Shown piece after piece: positions 55,349 to 64,000 of a DNA stretch of 64,000 bases. The stretch is from Pachyseris speciosa (taxonomy: Eukaryota; Cnidaria; Anthozoa; Scleractinia; Pachyseridae): NCBI GenBank assembly GCA_016490735.1, contig JAEMWC010000057.1, forward strand, positions 407,501 through 471,500. The letters are read 5' to 3'. Position numbers and translations under genes: made by a program. The notes under the pieces were generated by a model. The model had not been told where the DNA came from. It searched no databases and saw only the letters and a list, made by a program, of their open reading frames with translations. How positions within the stretch are numbered: the stretch's first letter is position 1; each line of letters begins with the position of its first letter.

Positions 55349-56025
55349 CGTCCGGTTAGCTCAGTTGGTAGAGCACCGTACTACCGTGCGGGAGGTCGCG
55401 GGTCGCGGGTCGCGGGCCCGGTCGGACCAACACTCAGGGTCTCCCCATAATAATTGAGGAGAAAGTGCTGCCTTTGTCATGACATCTGCAAACAGTTAGA
55501 CTTTCTAGTCTTCTCGGACAAGGACGTAAAACCGTAGGCCCCGTCTCACAAGACTCGTTCTTAATCTGTGGGAGGCTAAAAAACCCACGCACTGTTCGAA
55601 ACGGGTAGGGGGGTAGTCCCAGGTTGGCTGGTCCCCTAGTGTGGTTATGGGGAGGGATTTACAGTAATTGCCGAGAGCTGCTGTAGTGTCCCTGTCAGGT
55701 CTCTGGCGATGCTAATATAAAACTGAAAACTAAAACTTAATGTACGCAATTTACACAACTGCTTAATTGTAACTTTCTATTTGTTCCCTTTCTTACAGCA
55801 GCATGGCTTCAAATAATCATTCTGTTTGAACGAGCCCAGCATTATCTATTCACGTTAATGAAGTATGCAGTGAAAAAGCAATCATGGATACGAAGAAAAT
55901 TTACACGAAAGTCTTTGTAATTTATACTTAATGCTATGTATCTCAGAGGATGTAGGAAATGATTTTCTCATCATATTCTTTGTGTGCTCTCTTGACTTTC
56001 TCTTACTTAACAACCGCGCCAATTT
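55215..56025 (+). repeat. Duplication-closing repeat with SINE family 3 (tRNA head from 55,349)
   Basis: Matches 42,733-43,545. Inside the tRNA-like head a GTCGCGG word is triplicated (about 55,396-55,420), a local expansion absent from the other two copies. Confidence 0.8.
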
Positions 56026-56440
56026 AAAGTAAACAACAACCAGGAACGTACCCCGAACGTTCCAGAACTGACGTTTCCAAGACCGCTACGAATTGTGGGT
56101 GTAAAATTGAAAGTCTCTGCGCATATACACTACGACACGTAATGAAATGTGTTGTATTCGGGGAATGTTCACGGACTCACGTACACGACAGCAAAGAGTC
56201 TACGATGCTTCAAGCACCGTAGACTCAAAAACGCTTTTAAATGGTACAAAGATGTTTCTAAGAATTTACTTCCGTGTACCATATTACCAGTGGCGAAATA
56301 TTCAAGCTTCAAAAATTCTTTATCTTGCTCAAATAATCCCAAAAGTTGCTGAAAATGTGTTAACTTTAGAAAAGATTGTTACATTCGTATTTGCTCGTTT
56401 GCTAAAAACGTTGCTTACTGATCCCAGACGCTGCTAGAAA
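56026..56440. other. Non-coding stretch before a Penelope fragment
   Basis: No gene is accepted. A short frame at 56,147-56,437 has no recognisable motif. This may be a decayed part of the downstream Penelope copy. Confidence 0.4.
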
Positions 56441-56598
56441 GTTGAAACACGAAAATTTGGTTTATATAATAACACTTATTTGTTGTATTCATCTTCACAT
56501 CCATCTCATGTCAAAAACGCCATTCTCTTTTCTCAATTTCTTAGACTTCGACGTCTATGAAGTGATGAATCTGATTTTTCCAACAAATCAGAGGCAAT

Positions 56599-57031
56599 GT
56601 GCCAGTTCTTCGAGAAACGTATCGGGCCCTAAGCGATCACAGTTATTTGTTGTATTTCTCTTCACATCCATCTAAGCGATCTGTTAAGATCACTGATCGT
56701 TTTACATGTACCTCCCACTCCGCAAATGTTATCTATTGCATAACCTGCACATCATGCAAAAAGTTATACATCGGCGAAACAGGAAGACGACTAGGTGACC
56801 GATTCCGAGAACACAGATCTTCGTGATGTTGAGAAAGATGACAAAGATGCATCCAAACCAGTCACTCGGCATTTTAATTTCCCTAGCCATTTCAAACAAC
56901 ACATGTCGATTTCCTGCCTTTCCCTACATCAAGGTAATACGAAAAGCCGTAAAAATCTCGAGCAAAAATTGATCTTTCAAATCGGCACTCTTAATCACCA
57001 CGGTATCAACGAGCGCTTTTCATTCAATTAA
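56599..57031 (+). pseudogene. Penelope GIY-YIG endonuclease fragment, frameshifted
   Basis: Two overlapping frames, 56,599-56,826 and 56,795-57,031, together cover the domain: two Cys pairs, YIGETGRR, then FREHR, a shift near 56,820, and EKDDKDASKPVTRHF to the natural end ERFSFN. Catalytic residues lie in both halves, but the shift prevents a single product. Confidence 0.8.
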
Positions 57032-57119
57032 TTTATTCCTGTTTTTCACGTTACCATGTTACTACCAATAGCGTAGCTCCATTTTCTGTATATAAACCAT
57101 ACACAACCCACAATTCCTC

Positions 57120-57167
57120 GATTCGCTCCGACGAAGGGCTAACGCTCGAAACGTCAGCTAATCGAAT
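57120..57167 (+). ncRNA. Hammerhead-like motif in the second Penelope 3' end, core variant
   Basis: Stem I strand GATTCGCT, core CCGACGA (canonical CTGANGA, with T changed to C), stem II GGGC-TAAC-GCTC, core GAAA, CGTC ending in the GTC cleavage triplet, and the closing strand AGC...CGAATC. Architecture and stems fit a type I hammerhead. The core change should weaken or abolish cleavage. Confidence 0.55.
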
Positions 57168-57235
57168 CCCTGTACGGTGGTCAATTTACATTATCAAGTC
57201 CGTTGATAAACCAAATTTTCGTGTTTCACTCCCCC

Positions 57236-58495
57236 ACCGACCCCTTTATTCAGCTGCTAGAAAGTTGCCGAGTACAATCGGATGGTCTGAGGAAGGGTAG
57301 ACAGGAACGAATATTTTCTTTAATCAACCGAGTTTGTAATGGTAAATTGGCCAAGTGATTATTTAAAGGAATTGTAGATTGCATGCGCTACATGTTTTGA
57401 ACAGGCCACACACCTGTGCTATTGGAGGAATTGTAACGTGAAAAATAACTTAAAGATTTGAGACGTTTTTTGATTTCGCGGCGATTGAAAATTTGTAAAG
57501 GTGGATCATTTTTTGTTGTGTTCTTTTATAGCTTTCGATCGAGTCTTAATGTGAAGGAAAGACCACAAAATACCTCGTGTTTGTAACAATAATGGTGGCC
57601 TGTGGCCTTTTTCTTCTTTAGCCCCAACATTTATAGCAAATGACATCTGCACATGTATTTATAGGCTCTCTTTATTCCCAATTTGTACGCCAGACTAAGT
57701 TTTTCCATGTTTTATCACCTCATTTCATCCGCTTAAATTTCGTCTGGAGTGACCGCCACCACGGCTAGAACTATTAGCCGAGGCCACCTCACACGTTGTC
57801 GTCATTTGCCAAATGAAACAAATCATTCTTTGCAGTCTATTGTCTGCAAAGAAGGCTGTCTAATCCCAGCCTAATCCATGTATTAATTATAAGATGATTT
57901 AAACAATTTGCCACCACTAGAAGCAAATTCAAATGCTTTATTTTGTTTACTCTTGATTGGGGATGACAATAAAAAATATTTGTAGAAGAATAATGGTATA
58001 ATGGGCTTGATATCTCGAGAATAACAGAATGACGATATTTTGTTTGGAGGAGTGATGTGGAAGTGACAACATGAATTGGCTGTTTCAGGTCCAGACTGTC
58101 CGATTTGACCTGTCTGATTACAAACATTTGTCATCAGAATAAAAATTAAGCACTTCATGCCATAAGCCAATAACCTTAAATTACATATCCCATGCTAGCC
58201 AATCAAAATCAAGGAAAATTTCTTAACTGAGCAGGTTGACAGGTCCAGAGAGAAATCAAACGAGGACAAAATTAATTGCTCCAAAGACTATTATTCAGAT
58301 ATATTTTCCTTAGATATTGATCACAACCTTTAGACTAGAAGCCTATGTGCTCTTACATTAAATCTTCCCGAGTTTATCGAATTTTGTTATTGACACATTT
58401 AACTGGTAATCGAATTTCATGTTGAACAATTCAGGAGTAATCGTGTTCGTAATTCGAAATCAGTCTCGTGGTAAGCGCTCGGCCATTTTGAATGT
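57236..58495. other. Non-coding stretch
   Basis: No gene is recognised. Frames of up to 96 codons on the minus strand (57,837-58,170) overlap each other and show no domain. Confidence 0.45.
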
Positions 58496-58499
58496 AATT

Positions 58500-58595
58500 C
58501 AAAATGAATTATCGTTATCATGATAATGAGTAATTATCATGATAATTACTATCAGGATAATTAATAAGTAATGATAATTATCATGATAATGAATA
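58500..58595. repeat. AT-rich palindromic repeat (ATTATCATGATAAT)
   Basis: The self-complementary word ATTATCATGATAAT and variants occur four times in about 95 nt, giving a locally cruciform-prone segment. Confidence 0.75.
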
Positions 58596-59071
58596 ATGCA
58601 CTCCCTGAATTGTACTCCACTCAGTCCTATTACCATTACTTATTATACAGATATACTTATTATACGCATTGTATATGCTTATTATATGTTGGTGTTTTTG
58701 CTAAATGGGTAGCGTAATTTTTTTGTTTTGTTTGTTTTTTTCCGGTTACTATGATATTACACTGAATGCCTGTGCCAGGATTCCCTAAAATGTTTACTCA
58801 AGCTAAAACGCTTGGAATATATTACTCATGGATACTTGTTCAACGAAGCCATTTCTAGGGTTTCACAACTGAACTCACAGGCTGAACTCAGTTGCACTGC
58901 AAATTCCGCGATATTGATTCACTGGGTAAAACACAGCGATCTTGTCTTCTACTTTTCCCCTCACATCCTATGGACAAAAGGGCAACAAAATTATGCAAAT
59001 TGGCGGAGAGAACGCTTTGTCTGGTTCAAGCTGAATCTCTTTACAATAACAAAACTAACGCACAGAAATAC
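58596..59071. other. Non-coding stretch
   Basis: Overlapping plus-strand frames of 80-99 codons (58,812-59,134) run into the next foldback element and show no domain. I see no gene. Confidence 0.4.
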
Positions 59072-59346
59072 ATACCTCTTACTAACCTCGTTTTCTCGGT
59101 CCTTACTGTAAGTTACGGAGTTTTGTACCGTTGATTTATGAGAAAAAATTATTTATGGGAAAAAATGAGGATCCGTAACTTACAGTACGGACCAAGTAAA
59201 CGAGGTTAGTAAGATATTCATTATATCTCTGAGGTTAATCCGGAGCGCAGGAAAGAAAACTAGTTGAAGTCAAGCAGACTGTACTGTAGGATACGGCCTG
59301 AAAATTGACCAATCACAGTGCGCGTAAGTGGGAGATATGATAATGA
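59072..59346. mobile_element. Foldback element, family shared with 49,926-50,220
   Basis: The same ordered words as at 49,926: CTCTTACTAACC, CGGTCC.TACTGTAAGTTACGG, inverted GTAACTTACAGTACGGACC, GAAAACTAGTTGAAGTCA and GACCAATCACAG. It differs by small indels in the loop. Confidence 0.75.
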
Positions 59347-59867
59347 GTAAATATTTGATCCTTTGACTTTTGAGTATCTTTAGCGGAGTGTCTAGCTTCT
59401 GCATAAGTATCTTCAGCAGACACTTATATTGTCGACCATTGTCTAAATTCGTCCCAGACGAATTATGCGTCTGCGGAAAATAAGTACGGAGACAAGTACA
59501 CAAGGTATTAGACGACAAAATGCATTGAATAGAAGAAGCCTGCTGAGCACAACAACAACAGACTAATCAGCCGCGCGGAGAAAACATTTGGGAAATCTTG
59601 GAAAGAATTTTTAATTTGACAAGCGTTCAAATTTTGGACTTTGAAGGTTTAGAAGATACAAGTATGAGATTAGGTAAAATTCATAATCAGAGGAAACCAT
59701 TTGAAAACAAACAGTGACAGACAGATGCAGGCTGTACCGTCAACTTCAATTACAAAGAAATAAACGTTAATCGAGATAAAAGAAATATTCCAGCTGTTCA
59801 GTTTCCCCTTAGAAAAAAAAAACAGTCCTGTTTTTGTTATGATATTTTGGAGATCGGAGGCAGAAGG
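59347..59867. other. Non-coding stretch
   Basis: No gene is recognised. Minus-strand frames of 82 and 87 codons have no motif. Confidence 0.4.
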
Positions 59868-60145
59868 CAGGGTGGCCGAGCGGTTTGAGCGCTGGACTTG
59901 CAATGCGCTCTTGTCCAGCTCTAGCTCTGCCACACTTGTAAACAGTCAACTGCTTTGCATCCAGCCAGTTGGGATTCTTAACCTGTTATGTTTATTTGAA
60001 TAATTTGTTTCATGTATTTGCTCGGCCCCACTAGCCTATAATAATAATAACGATTTTATCCACAGCATTCCCACCAGGTGACTCTTCATCCGTTATATAT
60101 ACTGAAGACGGGTAAATAAAGGTTATTTATTTATTTTATTTATTT
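59868..60145 (+). mobile_element. tRNA-headed SINE (family 4)
   Basis: The head GGCAGGGTGGCCGAGCGG resembles a class II tRNA start, but the B-box region is decayed (CTCTTGTCCAGCTCTAGC). The body has CAGTTGGGATTCTTAACC and TCGGCCCCACTAGCC, words that I associate with a common coral SINE. The tail is TTATTTATTT-rich. Confidence 0.7.
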
Positions 60146-60668
60146 TTCTTAGCTCGCAATAAATAGGAGACTCATTAAACGCATTCAGAGTTTAAAGTGA
60201 TTCCATAGTAGTCGCATTATGTGCTTTCCTAATTTAGCTTCTCGACAGGGTAAATAATAGACCCATCTACCATCTGACGCCATAGTGGTTGGGGGAAAAC
60301 AAGGCTAATATTGTCATGTGGTAGATGAACGTGATTTTGTCTCTAATTTGTCGGATTTTAACAAAGAATATACAATAGTTTTTAGTAATATGTCCTCACA
60401 TTATTTTCGGCGATGAAAGATCACTGGTTCAAGCCACAAATCGCTGTAAACGAAACCATGTTTAAATGTACTTCATAGCGACATGAGAAAATGTTTATAT
60501 GGCAGCTTACGAACGTCGTATCAGAGGCTATAATAGTATATAAATTTAGATCGACTGAACTGATGATGTACCTAAAGTATAAAATATGCATATAAATTTT
60601 GACAGTGAACCGATCATTTCGACTGAGTGGAATGAGAGAAGAAAAACTGAGAAACTCCCATGCAAAGC
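60146..60668. other. Non-coding stretch
   Basis: No gene, repeat boundary or RNA is recognised. Confidence 0.4.
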
Positions 60669-60921
60669 CCACTCCAAAAACGATGAGGAGACTGGCATTA
60701 GTGAAGGATTGTGGGATCGTTTGGGTAGACCGAAGATGAAAAACATTTCATTTTTCAGTGTTTTCAAGGCCCGTAGCTTTGCTCCTGTTAATTTTGCTTC
60801 ACAGAGCAATGCTACTGCCTCAAAAAACACCGACAATTGACATGTTTGTCATCTTGCGTCTACCCAGACGACTTCACAATACTTCACTAGTGCCAGTCTT
60901 CTGATCGTTTTTGGAGTGGAA
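60669..60921. repeat. Inverted repeat with 60-nt arms
   Basis: 60,669-60,728 (CACTCCAAAAACGATGAGGA to GTTTGGGTAGA) pairs with 60,862-60,921 (TCTACCCAGACGAC to CGTTTTTGGAGTG) with few mismatches, separated by about 133 nt. It is probably a foldback element with the loop deleted or captured. Confidence 0.75.
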
Positions 60922-60954
60922 AATAGAATAAATTTCAAGAACTTGACCCGTTTT

Positions 60955-61018
60955 GTTTTTGTATTTTTTGTATTTTTTGTTTTTTTTTTTTGTTTGTTTG
61001 TTTGTTTTGTTTTTAATT
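60955..61018. repeat. T-rich / TTTG microsatellite
   Basis: Runs of T with TTTG and TTTTTG units. They create Lys/Asn-rich frames on the minus strand that are not genes. Confidence 0.85.
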
Positions 61019-61379
61019 TTCTTCTCCGAGCTGTTTCCCGCATTCGCTGTCATTAAAATTAGACAAAATGTATCGGGAAAAAGCATATGTTTGGAAAAAG
61101 CAATACAAACAGGTGGTTTCAGTCTCAAGGATGATTTGATTCTTTGTTTCTTTGAACTCGTATGTTAGATTTGCAATGGAGTAAGTTACTTATTTATTGA
61201 TTTATTTGTTTGTTTAACTTCGTTCTCTTATGCAAAGCTTTCTATTTTTGAACAATATTTCCCCAATAACTCACCATGTTGTTGCAACCATGAGAAGGTT
61301 TATACGGTTATTATGGCACATGCACAACGCTAGGATAATAAACAAAATCCTTCAACGCTCAAATCCTTCATCTCTCCTA
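61019..61379 (-). other. 3' flank of GPCR3
   Basis: Read on the minus strand, the first 60 nt after the stop contain TTGAAGGATTTTGTTTATTAT, conserved after GPCR1 and GPCR2, consistent with shared 3' UTR. The rest is AT-rich with no gene. Confidence 0.55.
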
Positions 61380-62384
61380 TTACGCGGGTAGTTTCCCGCG
61401 GGATCTTCGACCTTCGCTTCCCGAAGTATCTTCGGATATCCCCGCACCTGAACATGTTTGCAAACACAGTACCGTCTTCAGCATAGCCTTGTACTCTCGC
61501 CTGAGGTGCCTATTCATAACACCGTATATGAAGGGGTTGATGGTACTGCTCAGGTAAACCAGGAACCCGTATGTAAGGTACGCCTGTCGCGGTAAAGTGG
61601 GTTCTCCTCGGGCGGCGTCGATGTAGTCAATTATACAGACTGGAAGCCAACAAGTCGCGAAACCAGCCATCACCATCACAAGGGTCTTGGTCACTCTAGC
61701 TTCTTCCACGTTTGCTTTGAGTTGCCGGGGGTTATTTCCAGGCGAAAAATTTCGGTTATTTCGTGACACTGTATAGAACAGTACAGCATAACAGGCTGTG
61801 ATTAGTGCCAACGGCGTTGCTACGTATACGCATTCAATAAAGGCAGTGTACGCAATGTGAGATTGGAAAGTGTACAAGCACATTGCCTTCCCTGCCTGAA
61901 ATTCAAATCCGCCTTTCTTGTAGAAAAATGGAGGCACAGATCCGATAAAAGCTGCGGACCAAACAGCAACGATGTAGAACAACGTTTTCCGTGCGTTGAA
62001 AAACACCAAGTACTTCTGGGGTTTGACCACGCAGAAATATCTACTGACTGCGATTATTCCCATGGTGAGAAGGGACGCCAGACCAAATGTAAAGACTCCA
62101 AAACCATGAAAGTGGCAGAAACTTGGGCCGAAAATCCACCTGCCATGGAACAACGTTGCGACTGAAAAAGGCATACAGCAAGTGGCCATTAAAATATCGC
62201 TCACAGCCAGTGCTACCACAAACATGTTAGCGAGCGTGCGAAGCTTTTGCTTCCTGTAAACCGCATAACAGATGGAGAGATTTCCAAAGAAGGCCGCCAA
62301 GTTGATGACACCAAATAAAATTGTTTCGATCCAAACAAGGAAACCACTCCGTTTGGAGAGTTCGACAGAAAGTGATTTCTCCAT
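61380..62384 (-). CDS. GPCR3: intronless class A (melatonin-receptor-like) GPCR
   Basis: 334 residues. It has the same plan as GPCR1 and GPCR2: N-terminus MEKSLSVELSKRS, TM1 FFGN, TM2 LAVSD, Cys before TM3, SRYF at the TM3 end, PP before loop 2, CLYTF in loop 2, ATP in TM5, CWLP in TM6, NPFIY in TM7, and the tail ending LPA. It is clearly more diverged (roughly three quarters identical by eye) and lies in opposite orientation without the upstream inverted repeat. The decayed copy at 49,421 shares features with it. It is expected to be a plasma-membrane receptor of unknown ligand. The start is fixed by alignment with the paralogues. Confidence 0.9.
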   Translation of the reverse strand: MEKSLSVELSKRSGFLVWIETILFGVINLAAFFGNLSICYAVYRKQKLRTLANMFVVALAVSDILMATCCMPFSVATLFHGRWIFGPSFCHFHGFGVFTFGLASLLTMGIIAVSRYFCVVKPQKYLVFFNARKTLFYIVAVWSAAFIGSVPPFFYKKGGFEFQAGKAMCLYTFQSHIAYTAFIECVYVATPLALITACYAVLFYTVSRNNRNFSPGNNPRQLKANVEEARVTKTLVMVMAGFATCWLPVCIIDYIDAARGEPTLPRQAYLTYGFLVYLSSTINPFIYGVMNRHLRREYKAMLKTVLCLQTCSGAGISEDTSGSEGRRSRGKLPA

Positions 62385-64000
62385 AATTTTTCGACGACAA
62401 AGTTTAGAGCCACAATCTTGAACTAGACTTTATAGTATGACATGAGCTTCTGCAGCTGTCGAGTAGACATTTACCTCTAATCAATTTCTAAAGCATGCGC
62501 TTAGCCTCCAAACGTGTCGCCAATGGTATTAATCCTAATAAGTCGTTTAATACATTGAGAATTATGCATGTAGCTATTGTACTGTGTTGTTTAACATAAT
62601 GCCAGAATATTTGTCCGTTGTCTATTTTTAATATCCTCTGATCTCGCAAGGGGTCTAATATGCCAATATGATGAATAATACGGGAAAATGTCAGGACCGA
62701 TTATTCCTCATCCAAAGATAATTCTCGTCGTAAAATATTTAGATGGCAAAGAGCTGCTTAACTGAATTATGTTTTCTTCACGTTTGCCATAAGAATACCA
62801 GCAAATATATTTTAATTGACATTTGTTTGAAGCTGAGAGTATAAAAAAAAATGACTTTTAAGTATCAGTTTTCATGTTATTCATTATTTCAAACTTTAGT
62901 TGTGTTAACTCGTCAATTGAAGGACATTAAGTCACATTTTTACCACATAACTTTGAAACCAAGCGACTCCGATCAGTAAAGCTTTTTATGAATACTGAAT
63001 AAAATCTTATTTTCTTCGTAAAAATTTCAACTCCCGAAAACTGGTCATCAGTGAGGAAATTATGGGTCCTTTCCTTTATCTTTCTTTCTTTTTCTTTTTT
63101 GTAACCTACCCAAAATGTACAATCTCTATTTAAAACTCCTGAGCTAATTGCGTCTTTCACGAACGGGTGGTTTATGAACTCTGTTTTAATGACCTGCTAA
63201 TTTCGAATTTGCGTAGTTAAAGTTTTAACATCAACTTGAACTCACTCATCTTCTTTAGTTCATTGAGCTTTACACCAACAACGCAAATACAAGGATAATC
63301 GCAAGCCGTTAAGCGGATCAATATTTTCATGTTTTTCTTTCTGCTTAATCCTGGGCTGCTTTTATTTACGTCCCCGCGTGGTTTTAGCGCCTGTGATCAA
63401 CATAAGCGCTAGAAAACGAAGGCGTCTGCAAGCATCAAGCGAGCAGAAGGCGGCACTTCTGACTTTTTAGCGAAAACTAGCCTAAGGGTCCATGAACAGT
63501 GATCAATATATATTTCTATTTCAGTTCTACCGAACTCAGCTAAGTATAGGCAATGGGGACAAATCTTGGTTGCGTCATCGTATTGCGTGAGCCTGAATTC
63601 CTGTTTTCAAGACATGGTAATTAAAAAATTTGGGAAAGATATAAGAAAAACAGACCGGATAAAGGGCGTACTATCGGCCTACACACTCATTATTAATAAG
63701 TGGCTTCCGTCATTAAAATTACTCCCTGTAACGTCAACTTGGTTATATAATGTACGCTCACCAGGCGGTGTCAAGTCCTTGAAAGGAAATGTTTAAGAAA
63801 AAAATTTTACAAAATGATCTACGAAGCCGACAAAGCAATCTTCCTTCCTCTAAAAGCAATAAGTGAGACAATCAAGCTCTAAACGTCTTTAGGCTATTTG
63901 AACATAGTCAAATGACTTGAAAGAGCATATTTTACCAGCCAAATATTGTTTTCAAAATACAGGTACGAACAGTTTTAGAACTGATCTCAGTAGTCGCAGT
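62385..64000. other. Upstream region of GPCR3 and terminal non-coding stretch
   Basis: The first few hundred bases should include the GPCR3 promoter. No TATA box is assigned with confidence. Frames at 62,927-63,160 and 63,566-63,796 have no motif. Nothing else is recognised up to the end of the window. Confidence 0.45.

Larger units (their letters stand above)
43857..56025. repeat. Segmental tandem duplication, unit 2
   Basis: Collinear with 30,620-43,545. Compared with unit 1 it has extra segments at about 44,050-44,230, 44,713-46,742 (Penelope-like element plus SINE) and 48,086-51,889 (unique DNA and a decayed GPCR), and lacks those specific to unit 1. GPCR2 and its flanks lie near its right end. 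Confidence 0.8.
56441..57235 (+). mobile_element. 3' part of a second Penelope-like element
   Basis: A different subfamily from that at 44,713. It reads YLLYSSSHPSH-like residues in the RT-endonuclease linker (with a short duplicated segment). The GIY-YIG part follows: VIYCITCTSCKKLYIGETGRR, LGDRFREH, VTRHFNFPSH and INERFSFN with a stop near 57,031. The 3' end carries a hammerhead-like motif. RT is absent, so it is 5' truncated. Confidence 0.82.

Noticed and set aside
59868..59935. tRNA-Leu or tRNA-Ser gene
   Set aside because: Only the 5' half resembles a tRNA. The T arm is decayed and SINE sequence follows.
60849..61128. Lys/Asn-rich minus-strand ORFs
   Set aside because: Generated by the T-rich microsatellite at 60,955-61,018.

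Overview
The window looks like nuclear DNA of an anthozoan cnidarian, most likely a stony coral. It is AT-rich and intron-bearing, with few genes and many repeats. Those repeats are the kinds I associate with coral genomes: Penelope-like elements with GIY-YIG endonucleases, CR1/L2-like and L1-Tx1 LINEs, tRNA-headed SINEs and many foldback elements. The taxonomic call is inference from gene and repeat style, not a database match.

Region 1 (1-4,560) holds repeats and no convincing gene. Region 2 (4,564-28,480) is a minus-strand array of five related genes or cassettes, called A to E here. Each is built from a six-cysteine module exon, a 36-nt linker exon, a long exon with a SYEPVNW motif, an exon with a GYGSDSGGG motif, and a last exon ending in SSSHG(T/K)NS. 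All splice phases agree. Only E, the most upstream on the minus strand, has a visible signal-peptide exon. B and C lie in an almost exact 3,315-bp tandem duplication. D and E are separated by a 9.2-kb nested retrotransposon: a dead CR1/L2-like LINE split by an L1-Tx1 LINE with a 17-bp target-site duplication.

Region 3 (28,481-56,025) is a tandem segmental duplication of about 13 kb. Unit 1 is about 30,620-43,856 and unit 2 about 43,857-56,025. Each ends in an intronless melatonin-receptor-like class A GPCR (36,985-37,995 and 53,832-54,842) preceded by a large inverted repeat. In unit 2 the inverted repeat joins head to head with a decayed minus-strand GPCR copy (49,421-51,846), which is broken by two insertions and a nonsense codon. 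Unit 2 also carries a Penelope-like element whose arms are inverted, whose ends hold hammerhead-ribozyme motifs, and which has a SINE in one arm.

Region 4 (56,026-64,000) has another Penelope fragment with a hammerhead-like motif, several foldback elements, a SINE, and a third intact GPCR paralogue on the minus strand (61,380-62,384).

Functionally there are two local gene families: a probably secreted family that I cannot name, and a set of orphan GPCRs. Both have expanded by tandem duplication amid transposon insertion. Nothing in the sequence shows that the two families act together.
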